DNA of 64,000 nt from UBA6623 sp965226435 (lineage in GTDB: Bacteria > Acidobacteriota > Terriglobia > Bryobacterales > UBA6623): positions 682,001 to 746,000 of the forward strand of contig CBDDCY010000011.1 of assembly GCA_965226435.1 (NCBI GenBank), read 5' to 3'. Below the pieces are notes generated by a model that was not told the origin of the DNA, ran no database searches, and saw nothing but the letters and a program-made list of their open reading frames with translations. The translations under genes and the position numbers were made by a program. Shown here in pieces: positions 17,443 through 27,462 of the stretch (its first letter is position 1; every line of letters begins with the position of its first letter).

Positions 17443-18693
17443 CTATTTCACTCCAGCGCCTCGCGGCAGCTTCAACGCCAATACGAAACCCGCCAGCGGC
17501 AGCATTGCCAGCACCCGAAACACCGGCTCGATTCCAACTCGATCAGCGAACCAACCCAGCACCGGTCCGCAGAACACCCCCGCCACACCCCAGGCAAAGC
17601 CCATCATCAGGGCGCTGATCGTCGCCCCCTGCGACGGCACCAATTCCTGTGCCATGACGACGATCACGGGAATCGTCAGCAACAGGAAGGTCATGCCGAT
17701 ATAGAGCCACAAGATCGAGACCCACCCGCTAGTCGCTACAAACAGCGCCAAGAACGGCACCGCCGCGATCATCGAGATCAACACGACCCGCCGTCCGCCA
17801 ATGTGGTCGGAGATGCTGCCGCCCAGAAACGATCCGGTGGCGGCACTCAAGAAAAACACCGTCAATCCCAGACTCGCTTGCTGAAACGAAAAGCCGCGCT
17901 CGGCATATAGGTAAAGCGTCAAGAACTGCCCCATGCCCACCTGCACGACCGAGCGGAGTACCACAAGCGAATAGTGCAGCGACAGCGGTCTCCGGAACCG
18001 TTTCAAGAGGCCGTAATTGACTCCGCGCGAGGCGCCGCCCGCGGTCACCGGTTGCGGCAGCTTCAAAAACAAAATTCCCGTGACGATGAACCCCGGGATC
18101 GCCGCCCAGCCCAGCGCCCCGGCTCCGAACTGTTCGACGATAGTCGAAAAAAAAGTCGGGCCCAGCGATAAGCCAAAAGTCCCGCAGGTAATGAAGATAC
18201 CGACCGACAGGCCGCGGCGCGATCCTCCCGCGGTTGACGCTTCCTTCGTGCTGAGCGGATGAAACGCGGCCACCGCCACGCCGCCCAGAAAAACCAACCC
18301 CAGTAGCGATGGAAAGCCGGTCGCCCAAAACAGACCCGATAGGAATAACCCGGCCAGGGCCGGACTCAGGACGCTAAAAAGACGGCTGTGCACACGGTCG
18401 GCCAGCAGCCCAAAGGGCAGCTGCAAGACCGACGACGAGAACATGAACGTGCCGCCGACCATGCCCGCCTGCGTAAACGAGAGCGCAAAGCGCTCGACCA
18501 GCAGCGGTTGCAGCGTGCTGCTAACGCTCGAATAGAGATCGACGCTCCAGTGACCCAGCGAAAGCAGCGCCAATCGCCCGCGGGCCAAGGGCGCGGGCCT
18601 CGACGCGGGCGCCGCCACCGGCACCGGCTCGGGCGCGGGCGGCGTCACGATGAGAGTTTCCGGCGCGGCCGTGGTTTTCATTGCAAAGCTCAA
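17443..18693 (-). CDS. MFS transporter, fosmidomycin-resistance (Fsr)-like
   Basis: 416 residues with about 12 TM segments after a 40-residue proline/alanine-rich cytoplasmic N-terminus. The first helix and loop (HWSVDLYSSVSSTLQPLLVERFAL, QAGMVGGTF, LPFGLLADR) follow the pattern of Fsr-type exporters. A central loop (residues about 205-225) separates the two six-helix halves, and GSISDHIGGRRVVL is the second A-like motif. Substrate unknown. It is transcribed away from the act operon. Confidence 0.8.
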   Translation of the reverse strand: MSFAMKTTAAPETLIVTPPAPEPVPVAAPASRPAPLARGRLALLSLGHWSVDLYSSVSSTLQPLLVERFALSFTQAGMVGGTFMFSSSVLQLPFGLLADRVHSRLFSVLSPALAGLFLSGLFWATGFPSLLGLVFLGGVAVAAFHPLSTKEASTAGGSRRGLSVGIFITCGTFGLSLGPTFFSTIVEQFGAGALGWAAIPGFIVTGILFLKLPQPVTAGGASRGVNYGLLKRFRRPLSLHYSLVVLRSVVQVGMGQFLTLYLYAERGFSFQQASLGLTVFFLSAATGSFLGGSISDHIGGRRVVLISMIAAVPFLALFVATSGWVSILWLYIGMTFLLLTIPVIVVMAQELVPSQGATISALMMGFAWGVAGVFCGPVLGWFADRVGIEPVFRVLAMLPLAGFVLALKLPRGAGVK

Positions 18694-19066
18694 GCCGATT
18701 CCCGGCGCGAGTCGCCGGAGAAAGCCGTGCCGGAGAACACCACGTCCCGGCTTCCAAGCGACAGCCTAAATCACGAAGAGGAATAGCGCTGGGGGGGAAC
18801 AAGTAGGGCCGGCAGTCGGATGAACGCCCTCTGCCAGCCTGAAGTCCCTTCTTATAATAAGGGGATTTCCGTCATCGTGTGCCGTCCATGTGCTCCCAAC
18901 GCGCTCTGACCGGGGTTCGCGCCGGAGAAGCCCCCCCACATCCGCCACTCCGCCGCCGCCCCGCCGAGTCGAATATTTCCCCCTAAACCTAAGAACGCCC
19001 ATTCCACGGTCGAAACGATTGTTTGACGGCGTACGTAGCGCCCGGAAATCGTTTGGCGGTAGTGTC
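18694..19066. other. divergent intergenic region upstream of the act operon
   Basis: 373 bases between the MFS start and actA. It must hold the promoters for both directions. I see no repeat family member and no operator I could name. Confidence 0.4.
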
Positions 19067-19714
19067 ATGAGCCGGATTTTTTCGAGGACATTGGATCGGA
19101 ACTTGCGGATCGGCCTTGTCTTGACCCTCGGTCTCGTGATCGGGGGCGTTTCGCTACTCGCTCATTTGGGCAGCCCGGAGTCGACCGACGTCGGATACCA
19201 GCCAAAACAGCCCGTCCCGTTTTCGCACAAACTCCATGCCGGTAACCTCGGGATGGATTGCCGTTACTGCCACTCGACGGTCGAACGCGCCGCCCACGCG
19301 GCCGTCCCGGCCACCGATACCTGCATGAATTGCCACCAGCGCGTTCGCAAACAAAGCGAGCTGTTGGCGAAGGTCCGAGAAAGCGCCGCGGCGGACAAGC
19401 CGATCCCATGGGTGCGGGTTCACAAACTTCCCGAATACGCCTATTTCAACCACCAAGCCCACCTGACGGCCGGAGTGAGTTGCGTGAGTTGTCACGGACG
19501 GATCGACCAAATGAAAGAAGTGCGGCAAGTCGCGCCGCTCAGCATGAGTTGGTGCCTGGACTGCCATCGCAATCCAGCTCCGCACTTGCGTCCGCGCCAG
19601 TTCCTTACCCAGCTCGACTGGCAACCTTCACGAGACGCCGCCGAAATCGGCCGCGAACTCATGGCGGCCAATTCCATTCGGCCGCCGCAACACTGCTCGG
19701 GATGTCACCGATGA
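19067..19714 (+). CDS. actA: alternative complex III subunit A, pentahaem cytochrome c
   Basis: 215 residues from the ATG at 19067 (the open frame upstream has no family sequence). One N-terminal TM anchor (about residues 12-32) is followed by five CxxCH sites: CRYCH, CMNCH, CVSCH, CLDCH and the C-terminal CSGCH. ActA is the periplasmic multihaem subunit of the quinol:electron-acceptor oxidoreductase that replaces cytochrome bc1. The stop overlaps the actB start (ATGA). Confidence 0.93.
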   Translation: MSRIFSRTLDRNLRIGLVLTLGLVIGGVSLLAHLGSPESTDVGYQPKQPVPFSHKLHAGNLGMDCRYCHSTVERAAHAAVPATDTCMNCHQRVRKQSELLAKVRESAAADKPIPWVRVHKLPEYAYFNHQAHLTAGVSCVSCHGRIDQMKEVRQVAPLSMSWCLDCHRNPAPHLRPRQFLTQLDWQPSRDAAEIGRELMAANSIRPPQHCSGCHR

Positions 19715-22695
19715 CTCAACAATCGAATTCGTCACGCGGGCGGTCCTATTGGCGCAGCCTCGATCAGCTCGCCGATCGGGATGATTTCCGTCGCTGGTTG
19801 CACCGCGAGTTTCCCGAAAACGCCGAAGAGCTCTCGGCCCCTTCCCGGCGGTCGATGCTGAAATTGATGGCGGCGTCATTTGGGCTGGCGGGTTTGACGG
19901 CCTGCCGCCGACCCGTGGAACACATTATGCCCTTCAGTCGGGGCGTGGAAGACCTGATCCCCGGCAAGGCGGTCCATTACGCGACGAGCACGACCCGCGG
20001 CGGAGTTTCGACCGGCTTGCTGGTGGAAGCCAACGACGGGCGGCCGACCAAGATCGAAGGCAACCCGAAACATCCGTCGAGTTTGGGAGCGGCCTCGGCC
20101 TTCGACCAAGCGATCGTGCTCGGGCTCTATGACCCGGACCGCTCCCAGGCGGTGTTGCACGCCGGCGGTCGCTCGAATTGGGACGAGTTCGAGGCGTTCA
20201 CGAGAACTCATTTCGGCGCGCAAGGCGACGGCGCCGGCCTGTGGTTTCTGAGTGAAATAACACAATCGCCCACGATGGAGAGCTTGCGGGACGAGGCGCT
20301 ACGAACATTTCCCAAAGCTCGCTGGGTCGAATACGAACCGTTGGTTTCGGGCGAACCCTTGGCCGGGGCGCGAATCGCCTTCGGCCGCCCCGCCGCCGCG
20401 CGGCCTCACTTCGACAAAGCCGACGTCATCGTCTCGCTTGACTACGACTTTCTGGGACAGGACACGGAGACGACGATTCCGGTTCGAGAGTTTTCCCGCC
20501 GTCGCCGAGTCTCTTCCGAATCCGACCCGATGAATCGGCTTTACGCGGCCGAGGCGCAGTACACGCCGACGGGCGCGATGGCCGACCATCGGTTGCGCCT
20601 GAGAGCCGGCGATACCGCCACGCTCGCTCTAGCCTTGGCTCGCGAACTGAAGCTGCTGCCGGCCGAGTTGAAGATCCTCAACAACGGCCTTTCGAAACAA
20701 GACAAGTGGGTCGCCGCGGTCGCGCGGGATCTCCAGCGTCATGCGGGCCGAAGCCTGGTCGTCGCGGGCCCCCGTCAACCGGCGGCCGTCCACGCACTGG
20801 TTCATTGGATTAACGAGGCGCTCGGCAATGTCGGCCAAACAGTGAGCTATACCGAGCCGGCCGGCGACGCGGGCGGGCCGCGCGGTATCGAGGAATTGGC
20901 CCGGGCGATGGCCGCCGGGAACGTCGGAACCTTGGTCATGCTGGGCGGCAACCCCGCCTACGACGCCCCGGCGGATTTGCGGTTCGCCGAGCACCTGGAG
21001 AAAGTCCCCGTCAGCATCCACTTGGGTATCGACCAGAATGAGACGGCGGCGCTCGCGACCTGGCATCTGCCCCGCGCGCACGATCTGGAAGCCTGGGGCG
21101 ACGGGCGGGCGCACGACGGCACGGTCACGTTTCAACAACCGCTGATCGAACCGCTTTACGGCGGCAAGTCGGCCCTGGAAGTCCTGGCCGCGGTGTCGGG
21201 CCATAAGGATCGCCGAGGTTACGACCTGGTTCGCAACTTCTGGTTGGCTCAATGGTCGGGCGCGAACGCGGGAAACAGCCCGCGGCAACCGGAAGCAACG
21301 GATACAACGGATACAACGGAAAAAAGGTGGCGGCGCTGTCTGCACGATGGTCTGTTACCCGACTCGGCCCGACCCGCCATCCAGGTCTCGGTCGATCACG
21401 CGGCTGTGAAGCAAGCCGTGAGCGCGTTGCGGCCCGCCGATCCCGCCGAGCTGGAGGTCGCCTTCCACGCCGATTCGTGTGTTTGGGACGGGCGTTTCGC
21501 CAACAACGGTTGGCTCCAAGAAGCCCCCGACCCGATGACGAAACTGACCTGGGACAACGCGGCCCTGGTCAGCCCCCGGACCGCCGAGTCGCTGGGCGTT
21601 GAGACGGGCGATGTGGTCGCCATCGAAGTCGCGGGCGCGCAGGTCGAGATGCCTGTGTGGGTCCAGCCGGGCCATGCCGACCAGGCTGTCTCGTTGGCGC
21701 TCGGTTACGGACGCACGCGTGTCGGGCGAGTCGGCGACGGCGTCGGGCACAACGCGTACTTGATTCGCACCTCGGCGGAAATGGGCTATCGCTCAGGCGC
21801 GAGCGTGCGGAAGGTCGGCCGCCGGCACGTTCTTGCTTCGACCCAAGAGCATCACAGCATGGAGGGCCGCCCGCTGGTGCGCGAGGCGACTCTGGGCGAA
21901 TATGCCGAGCGTCCCGAGTTCGCCACCGAGGCCGTCGAGCATCCGCCCTTGCTCTCGCTCTACGAAGAACCCTCCTACGACGAGGGCTATCAGTGGGGCA
22001 TGTCGATCGATCTGAATTCCTGCATCGGTTGCAACGGCTGCCTCGTCGCCTGCCAATCGGAAAACAACATTCCGATTGTCGGCAAGCAGGAAGTTCTCAA
22101 CGGCCGCGAGATGCACTGGATTCGCCTGGACCGCTATTACACCGGTGACCCCGAAGAGCCCGAAGCCGTCTCGCAGCCGGTCAACTGTCAGCAATGCGAA
22201 AACGCCCCTTGTGAAAACGTCTGCCCGGTGCAGGCCACCGTGCACAGCCCCGAAGGCCTCAACGACATGACCTACAACCGCTGTGTCGGAACGCGGTATT
22301 GCGCCAACAACTGCCCCTATAAGGTGCGGCGGTTCAACTACCTCGACTTTCACGAAGGCATCGAGGAAAGCCAACAAATGGCCTTCAACCCGAATGTCAC
22401 CGTGCGCGTACGCGGAGTCATGGAAAAGTGCACTTACTGCGTGCAGCGCATCCAAGAAAAGAAGATCGCCTCCCGCGCCGAGGGCCGCCAAGTCGCCGAC
22501 GGCGAGATCAAGACCGCTTGCCAGCAGACCTGCCCGGCCGAGGCGATTGTCTTCGGGAATATCAATGACCCGGAAAGTCAGGTCACCAAGTTAAAGCAAC
22601 AAAATCGCGATTACGCGATGTTGGGCGAGTTGAGTACAAAGCCGCGCACGACTTTTCTGGCGAAGCTGCGCAACCCCAACCCGGAGTTGACCTAG
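19711..22695 (+). CDS. actB: alternative complex III subunit B, molybdopterin-oxidoreductase-like iron-sulfur protein
   Basis: 994 residues from the ATG overlapping the actA stop (an ATG at 19702 is also possible). A twin-arginine signal (R46-R47, ending near C65) suggests Tat export. The middle is a molybdopterin-oxidoreductase-like domain that in this family lacks the cofactor; the C-terminal part is a ferredoxin-like domain starting at C771 (CIGCNGCLVAC), followed by CQQCENAPCENVCP, CVGTRYCANNCP and CTYC...CQQTCP, enough for three [4Fe-4S] and one [3Fe-4S] cluster. Confidence 0.93.
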   Translation: MTQQSNSSRGRSYWRSLDQLADRDDFRRWLHREFPENAEELSAPSRRSMLKLMAASFGLAGLTACRRPVEHIMPFSRGVEDLIPGKAVHYATSTTRGGVSTGLLVEANDGRPTKIEGNPKHPSSLGAASAFDQAIVLGLYDPDRSQAVLHAGGRSNWDEFEAFTRTHFGAQGDGAGLWFLSEITQSPTMESLRDEALRTFPKARWVEYEPLVSGEPLAGARIAFGRPAAARPHFDKADVIVSLDYDFLGQDTETTIPVREFSRRRRVSSESDPMNRLYAAEAQYTPTGAMADHRLRLRAGDTATLALALARELKLLPAELKILNNGLSKQDKWVAAVARDLQRHAGRSLVVAGPRQPAAVHALVHWINEALGNVGQTVSYTEPAGDAGGPRGIEELARAMAAGNVGTLVMLGGNPAYDAPADLRFAEHLEKVPVSIHLGIDQNETAALATWHLPRAHDLEAWGDGRAHDGTVTFQQPLIEPLYGGKSALEVLAAVSGHKDRRGYDLVRNFWLAQWSGANAGNSPRQPEATDTTDTTEKRWRRCLHDGLLPDSARPAIQVSVDHAAVKQAVSALRPADPAELEVAFHADSCVWDGRFANNGWLQEAPDPMTKLTWDNAALVSPRTAESLGVETGDVVAIEVAGAQVEMPVWVQPGHADQAVSLALGYGRTRVGRVGDGVGHNAYLIRTSAEMGYRSGASVRKVGRRHVLASTQEHHSMEGRPLVREATLGEYAERPEFATEAVEHPPLLSLYEEPSYDEGYQWGMSIDLNSCIGCNGCLVACQSENNIPIVGKQEVLNGREMHWIRLDRYYTGDPEEPEAVSQPVNCQQCENAPCENVCPVQATVHSPEGLNDMTYNRCVGTRYCANNCPYKVRRFNYLDFHEGIEESQQMAFNPNVTVRVRGVMEKCTYCVQRIQEKKIASRAEGRQVADGEIKTACQQTCPAEAIVFGNINDPESQVTKLKQQNRDYAMLGELSTKPRTTFLAKLRNPNPELT

Positions 22696-22698
22696 GCC

Positions 22699-24084
22699 AT
22701 GGCGGACCTTGCACTCAATCCGCTAGCCCAGGTGAGCCCGCCGTTGGTTGAGGGCGCGCCCACGCGCTCCGAAGTTACCGAGGCCGTCGCCGGCGTCGCC
22801 GAGAACAAGACCCCACGCAATTGGTACATCGCGATCTCGATCTCCGGCGCGATGACGCTGATGCTGGTCGGGTTGTTGAGTTACGAAGTCTTCACCGGCG
22901 TCGGCGTATGGGGCAACAACTCGCCGGTCTATTGGGGCTGGCCGATCACCAACTTCGTTTTTTGGGTCGGCATCGGTCACGCCGGCACGCTGATCTCGGC
23001 CATTCTCTTCCTGTTTCGGCAACGCTGGCGCACGTCAATCAATCGTTTTGCCGAGGCCATGACGCTGTTCGCCGTTTGTTGCGCCGGCATTTTTCCCGTG
23101 TTCCACGTGGGGCGGGTCTGGCGGGCGTATTGGCTGCTGCCGCTTCCCAACAGCATGGACATGTGGCCCAACTTTCGCAGCCCCTTGCTATGGGACGTGT
23201 TTGCCGTCAGCACCTACGCCATGGTTTCGGCGCTTTTCTGGTACGTCGGATTGATCCCCGACTTGGCCACGATGCGCGACCGCGCCAAGACGTTCTGGAA
23301 GAAGCGTCTGTTCGGGTTCTTCAGCCTCGGTTGGCGCGGGTCCAACCGCCATTGGCGCCATTACGAGAAAGCCTACTTGCTGCTGGCCGGCCTTTCGACG
23401 CCGCTGGTCCTCTCCGTCCACAGCATTGTGAGCTTCGACTTCGCCGTGTCGGTCATCCCCGGCTGGCACACGACGATCTTTCCACCCTACTTCGTCGCCG
23501 GGGCTGTGTTCTCCGGCTTCGCCATGGTGGTGACCTTGCTCGTCGTCGTGCGCTGGGTTTTCAACCTACAGCACCTGATCACGATGGATCACCTCGAAAA
23601 GATGAACAAGATCATCCTCGCCACCGGGACGATCGTCGGGTACGCCTATGGGGTCGAGTTTTTCATGGCCTGGTATTCCGGCAACCCCTACGAGCAGTTT
23701 GTGTTTCTGAACCGCGCCATGGGGCCCTACGCCTGGGCCTATTGGACGATGATTTCGTGCAATGTCGTGTTCCCGCAACTCTTCTGGGTCAAGCGTATTC
23801 GGCGCAGCATTCCAATCATGTTCGCGATTTCGATCGTGGTCAACATCGGCATGTGGTTTGAGCGCTTCGTGATCATCTCGACCTCGCTGCACCGCGATTT
23901 TCTGCCGTCGAGTTGGGGCTATTTCACGCCCACGATCATCGACGTTCTGACCTTCGCCGGGACGTTCGGGCTGTTCTTTACGCTGATTCTGCTGTTTGTT
24001 CGCTTCTTGCCGATCATTGCGATTTCGGAGGTCAAGGGCGCCTTGGAAGGCGAAGTTCCCGTCGGGCAGGAGGGTAAGGCATGA
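22699..24084 (+). CDS. actC: alternative complex III subunit C, NrfD-like quinol-binding membrane protein
   Basis: 461 residues with about ten TM helices, NrfD/PsrC family. NWYIAISISGAMTLM starts the first helix; IGHAGTLISAILFLF and HSIVSFDFAVSVIPGWH are the conserved family stretches expected to form the quinol site and a proton path. It starts 3 bases after actB and overlaps actD by four bases (ATGA). Confidence 0.93.
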   Translation: MADLALNPLAQVSPPLVEGAPTRSEVTEAVAGVAENKTPRNWYIAISISGAMTLMLVGLLSYEVFTGVGVWGNNSPVYWGWPITNFVFWVGIGHAGTLISAILFLFRQRWRTSINRFAEAMTLFAVCCAGIFPVFHVGRVWRAYWLLPLPNSMDMWPNFRSPLLWDVFAVSTYAMVSALFWYVGLIPDLATMRDRAKTFWKKRLFGFFSLGWRGSNRHWRHYEKAYLLLAGLSTPLVLSVHSIVSFDFAVSVIPGWHTTIFPPYFVAGAVFSGFAMVVTLLVVVRWVFNLQHLITMDHLEKMNKIILATGTIVGYAYGVEFFMAWYSGNPYEQFVFLNRAMGPYAWAYWTMISCNVVFPQLFWVKRIRRSIPIMFAISIVVNIGMWFERFVIISTSLHRDFLPSSWGYFTPTIIDVLTFAGTFGLFFTLILLFVRFLPIIAISEVKGALEGEVPVGQEGKA

Positions 24085-24719
24085 GCACCCTGGAGAACCC
24101 CCTCGAAACCCCCGTCGTCGAGAATCCGTTCATTGAAACGCCATTCACCGATGCGGCTGCTGAAGGGCAGCCGGAGACGGTTGATCCGCCGCCGCCGATT
24201 TACGCCGCCATGGCCGGGTTTGCCGAACCCCACGAATTACTGGCGGCGGTTCGCGAAGTACGCGCCCGCGGCTACACCCAAATCGACACCCTCACCCCTT
24301 TTCCGGTTCACGGCATGGATGAAGCGATGGGCTTGGGTCGCTCGGGGTTGGGCCGGCTGGTGCTGGCGTTCGGAGCGACCGGAGCCGGCAGCGCCTTGCT
24401 GTTGCAGTGGTGGACCGGCGCGGTCGACTATCCGCTCGTCGTCGGCGGCAAGCCCTTGTTCGCGATCGAGTTCGCGGTTCCGGTGACCTTCGAGTTGCTG
24501 GTTCTGTTCGCGGCGTTCGCCGCGGTGTTCGGAATGCTCGCCTGGAACGGATTGCCGCGGTTTGATCACCCGGTTTTCGACTACAGCGCTTTCCGAGGCG
24601 TCACCGACGACCGTTTCGTATTGGTGATCGAGCGAGACGACGATTGCTTCGACGAAAAGGCGACGCCCGAGTTACTGCGGCAATTAGGCGGCCTCGACGT
24701 TGAGTTGGTGGAGACATGA
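24081..24719 (+). CDS. actD: alternative complex III subunit D (DUF3341 membrane protein)
   Basis: 212 residues. A Pro/Glu-rich N-terminus is followed by YAAMAGFAEPHELLAAVREVRARGYTQIDTLTPFPVHGMDEAM, the DUF3341 signature, two TM helices (about residues 92-112 and 132-155), and a soluble tail. It is a structural subunit of the complex. Both ends overlap neighbours by four bases, so it is translationally coupled to actC and actE. Confidence 0.92.
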   Translation: MSTLENPLETPVVENPFIETPFTDAAAEGQPETVDPPPPIYAAMAGFAEPHELLAAVREVRARGYTQIDTLTPFPVHGMDEAMGLGRSGLGRLVLAFGATGAGSALLLQWWTGAVDYPLVVGGKPLFAIEFAVPVTFELLVLFAAFAAVFGMLAWNGLPRFDHPVFDYSAFRGVTDDRFVLVIERDDDCFDEKATPELLRQLGGLDVELVET

Positions 24720-25465
24720 GGAAAGCGGGAATCTTGAGTTTTGGTCGGCTGTGGGTTCGGCTCGAAAGCGCTCGTGAGACCGTGGGCCGCGGCGTCTTGT
24801 CGATGGTTGTTATCGCGGTTCTCGGGGCTTGTAGCGGACCCAAGCGCTCCACGCCGGTCGAGGTCTTCGCCGACATGGATCATCAACAGAACTACCAGCC
24901 GCAAGAGGCGAGCACGTTCTTCCCCGACGGTCGGGCCTCTCGGCCTCCGGTGGCGGGAACCGTTTCCTGGGGCGGCCTCAAGGAGGATGACGCCTATTAC
25001 CGCGGCATCGTCGACGGGCATTACGTGGGCCGCAATCCCCTACCTATCGACAAATCGCTTCTCATGCGCGGGCGGGAACGTTTCAACATCTACTGCTCGC
25101 CCTGCCACGATCGCGCGGGCACGGGACGAGGAGTCGTCGCCATGCGGGCGGCCTGGATCGCCACCGATTTGACCGAAGCCCGAATCCAGAAATTCTCCGA
25201 CGGCGAACTGTTCCATATCGCGTCGAACGGAAAGCGGTCCATGCCCGGCTATCGTTTTCAGATGCCCGAGCGCGACCGCTGGGCCGTGGTCGGCTACGTG
25301 CGCGCCCTGCAAAGGGCGGTCAACGGCACTCTCGACGACGTACCGCCGCAACTGCGCCAAAGCATTCGCCCGGCCGAGCCGGAAGACCCCGGCCTGGCCG
25401 CGCCCGCCGGCGACCAAGGGATCGACGGGAATGAAGCCCCGCAAAGCGAGGAGCCCGCGCCATGA
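24716..25465 (+). CDS. actE: alternative complex III subunit E, monohaem cytochrome c lipoprotein
   Basis: 249 residues. Signal with lipobox L-G-A-C, lipid cysteine C39; haem site CSPCH (C127, C130, H131) and MPGYRFQMP as likely axial Met region. ActE is a periplasmic electron carrier of the complex, passing electrons toward the oxidase. The C-terminus is Glu/Pro rich. An ATG at 25462 overlaps the stop, as if another gene should follow directly, but what follows is repeat and intron sequence. Confidence 0.92.
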   Translation: MRKAGILSFGRLWVRLESARETVGRGVLSMVVIAVLGACSGPKRSTPVEVFADMDHQQNYQPQEASTFFPDGRASRPPVAGTVSWGGLKEDDAYYRGIVDGHYVGRNPLPIDKSLLMRGRERFNIYCSPCHDRAGTGRGVVAMRAAWIATDLTEARIQKFSDGELFHIASNGKRSMPGYRFQMPERDRWAVVGYVRALQRAVNGTLDDVPPQLRQSIRPAEPEDPGLAAPAGDQGIDGNEAPQSEEPAP

Positions 25466-25507
25466 AACCGAACAAAGTGGGGCGGGAGATGCCGAACGCC
25501 CCCGACG

Positions 25508-27404
25508 ATCGGGTCGGGTGCCGGGGATTGCGCCCCGGCACCCTCCCACACCACCGGACATACGGTTTTCCGTATCCGGCGGTTGAACCCGGCGGCTTTA
25601 CCTTCCGGCCGCGAGATCCGACGGCATCACAAACCCATAACGCAACAAAGTACGCTTCGACAAGGCCGTGTGCATCATCGCCCGCGCCGCGACGAACCAA
25701 GCGCCGCGTCGCGTCGGCACATAGCGCAGCATCCACTCGGGCACGCCCAAGCGCCGCAAAGCGCGGCAGCGACCCCGCACACTGTGCCGCCGCAGCCAAA
25801 AGCACTTCCGGATATGCCGCCTGATCCAACCTTCCAGCCTGAAGATGGCTCGCCGATCCTCGGCCAGTCGGTAGTACCCCCACCAGCCGATCACGTACCG
25901 CCGCCACTCGTCCAGCAATTGCCGACTCGTCGCTGGGCGGCCGTCGCGCCATATCTCCCGGACCTTCTTCTTGAATCGCGCGATACTTTCCCGCGATACT
26001 TCCCGCTGCTTACGTCGGTTGATGCGAAACCCCAGAAACTTGCGCTCCCAAGGCCGCCCCGCTCCGCTCTTCGTCTTGTTCACTTGCAATCGCAACTTCG
26101 TCTCGATCCAGTTCCCGATCCCCGCCAGCACCCGCTTCGCCGCCGCCTCGCTGCCCACATAAATGTTGCAGTCGTCGGCATAACGACAAAAACGCAACCC
26201 CCGGCTCTCGAGTTCCCGATCGAGCGCGTCCAGGTAGATGTTCGCCAACAGAGGAGACACCGGCCCGCCTTGCGGCGTGCCCTCCTCGCCGACGATCACC
26301 ACCCCGTCCACCAGTACGCCCGCCCGCAGGTATCGCCCGATCAACCGCAACACCCTCTTGTCCCGAATCACTTGCGCGACTCGGCGCATCAGAATGTCGT
26401 GGTGAACGTGGTCGAAAAACTGGGCGATGTCTAGATCCACCACCCAGTCCCGACCTTCTCGGACGTACCCCTGCGCCGCGCGTACCGCGTCGTGCGCGCT
26501 ACGCCCCGGCCGAAATCCGTAGCTCGACTCGCTGAACGACGGATCGAAGATCGGCTGCAAAACTTGCAGCAAAGCTTGCTGCGCCAGCCGATCCATCACC
26601 GTCGGGATGCCTAACAACCGCTTGCCCCCGTTCGGCTTGGGTATCGCTACCCGCCGCACCGGGCTCGGCGTCCAGCGCCCCGTCAGCAGTTTCGCTCGAA
26701 TCTTCTCGCCGTGACGCGCGAAGTGAGGTTCGAGTTGTTCGCTGGTCATGCCGTCGATGCCCGCCGCGCCGCGGTTGCGTTTGACCGCTTCCAGCGCGCG
26801 CCGCAGGTTCTCTTCGGCCGCCACTTGTTCCATCAGATCTTCGTGCATTGCTTTCTGTCGAGAGTTTCGCTTCACTCGGCCTTCGGGACCGCCGGTCGAT
26901 GCCCGCCGCGGTTCCACCGCTTCTGCCTCGACCTGCTCCCCTGTCTCGTCGCCCCAACGGGCGAGGACCTTTCGGCCCGGGATTCGGGTCCCTCTTGGGC
27001 TGGATGAGAGTCGCTCCTCTAGCTTTGCTCCTTGGTCCTTCCGCCCTTCGCTCCAGCGGCATTACCCGCCTTCTTCGCTACTATGGCTTCTGCTGACTTC
27101 CCCTTCGCTCTCACGAAGGAGCTCTCCCCAGGTAAGGCGCTGATTCTTTCCCTTCACACCGTCCGGCTCTACCTCGCACGTCTCGGATGGACTTTGGGCT
27201 TCACGGTGGCCGGCACGCTTACCGCCCGTACGCGGCCTCTCTGCCGGTTCGTGTTCCTACGGTCAAAGGTTTGTTTCCCGCTTCCTTCGGCTTGGCCGCG
27301 CGGCTTGCGCCCCACGACTTCCGCTCTGCGGTTCCCTACGGTTACCTCCATCGGTCCCGGCAGGATCGTTTCATCCTGCGAGAATCAGCCCATGCTGGGC
27401 ACAC
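25508..27404 (-). mobile_element. group II intron, antisense within the act operon
   Basis: On the minus strand the RNA would begin GTGTGCCC at 27404, a normal GUGYG-type 5' end. It carries a conserved stretch with AAGTCAGCAGAAGCCATAGT near 27075-27100, then the maturase gene, then a domain V-like hairpin at about 25549-25583 (CCGGATACGGAAAACCGTATGTCCGG), GGTGTGGGAGGG, a domain VI-like hairpin at 25518-25541 and a likely 3' end near ACCCGAT at 25508. Both ends are placed by eye, the 3' end less surely. The 5' exon carries a perfect 8-bp-stem palindrome (27409-27426) four bases before the junction, as expected for group IIC-type insertion. It is opposite to the act genes, so it cannot splice out of their mRNA. 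Confidence 0.8.
25598..26917 (-). CDS. ltrA: group II intron reverse transcriptase/maturase
   Basis: 439 residues, full open frame. RT blocks are AGIDGMTSEQL, IPKPNGGKRLLGIPTVMDRL, SSYGFRPGRSAHDAVR, GTPQGGPVSPLLANIYL and the active-site YADD (residues 246-249), then GRPWERKFLGFR and a maturase/thumb region with RRYVIGWWGYYRL. No HNH endonuclease domain follows, so it is an endonuclease-lacking type that depends on replication forks or hairpin targets. The start is uncertain: MHEDLMEQVAAEEN at about residue 24 is also possible. Confidence 0.93.
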   Translation of the reverse strand: MEPRRASTGGPEGRVKRNSRQKAMHEDLMEQVAAEENLRRALEAVKRNRGAAGIDGMTSEQLEPHFARHGEKIRAKLLTGRWTPSPVRRVAIPKPNGGKRLLGIPTVMDRLAQQALLQVLQPIFDPSFSESSYGFRPGRSAHDAVRAAQGYVREGRDWVVDLDIAQFFDHVHHDILMRRVAQVIRDKRVLRLIGRYLRAGVLVDGVVIVGEEGTPQGGPVSPLLANIYLDALDRELESRGLRFCRYADDCNIYVGSEAAAKRVLAGIGNWIETKLRLQVNKTKSGAGRPWERKFLGFRINRRKQREVSRESIARFKKKVREIWRDGRPATSRQLLDEWRRYVIGWWGYYRLAEDRRAIFRLEGWIRRHIRKCFWLRRHSVRGRCRALRRLGVPEWMLRYVPTRRGAWFVAARAMMHTALSKRTLLRYGFVMPSDLAAGR

Positions 27405-27408
27405 TGGC

Positions 27409-27427
27409 GCACGCCTCCAGGCGTGCC
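27409..27427. repeat. R2-like palindrome at the intron 5' junction
   Basis: GCACGCCT-CC-AGGCGTGC, a perfect palindrome, is a variant of the GGCAGGTCTGGAGACCTGCC element (same TGGAG centre on the minus strand). It lies 4 bases from the proposed intron end. Confidence 0.75.
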
Positions 27428-27462
27428 GTGTCGCCATTCGTGCCGACATCTCCAACTTCCGA

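Noticed and set aside
25462..25824. Plus-strand frame starting at the ATG that overlaps the actE stop
   Set aside because: It runs into the 3' part of the group II intron on the wrong strand and bears no resemblance to ActF, which starts at 27730.
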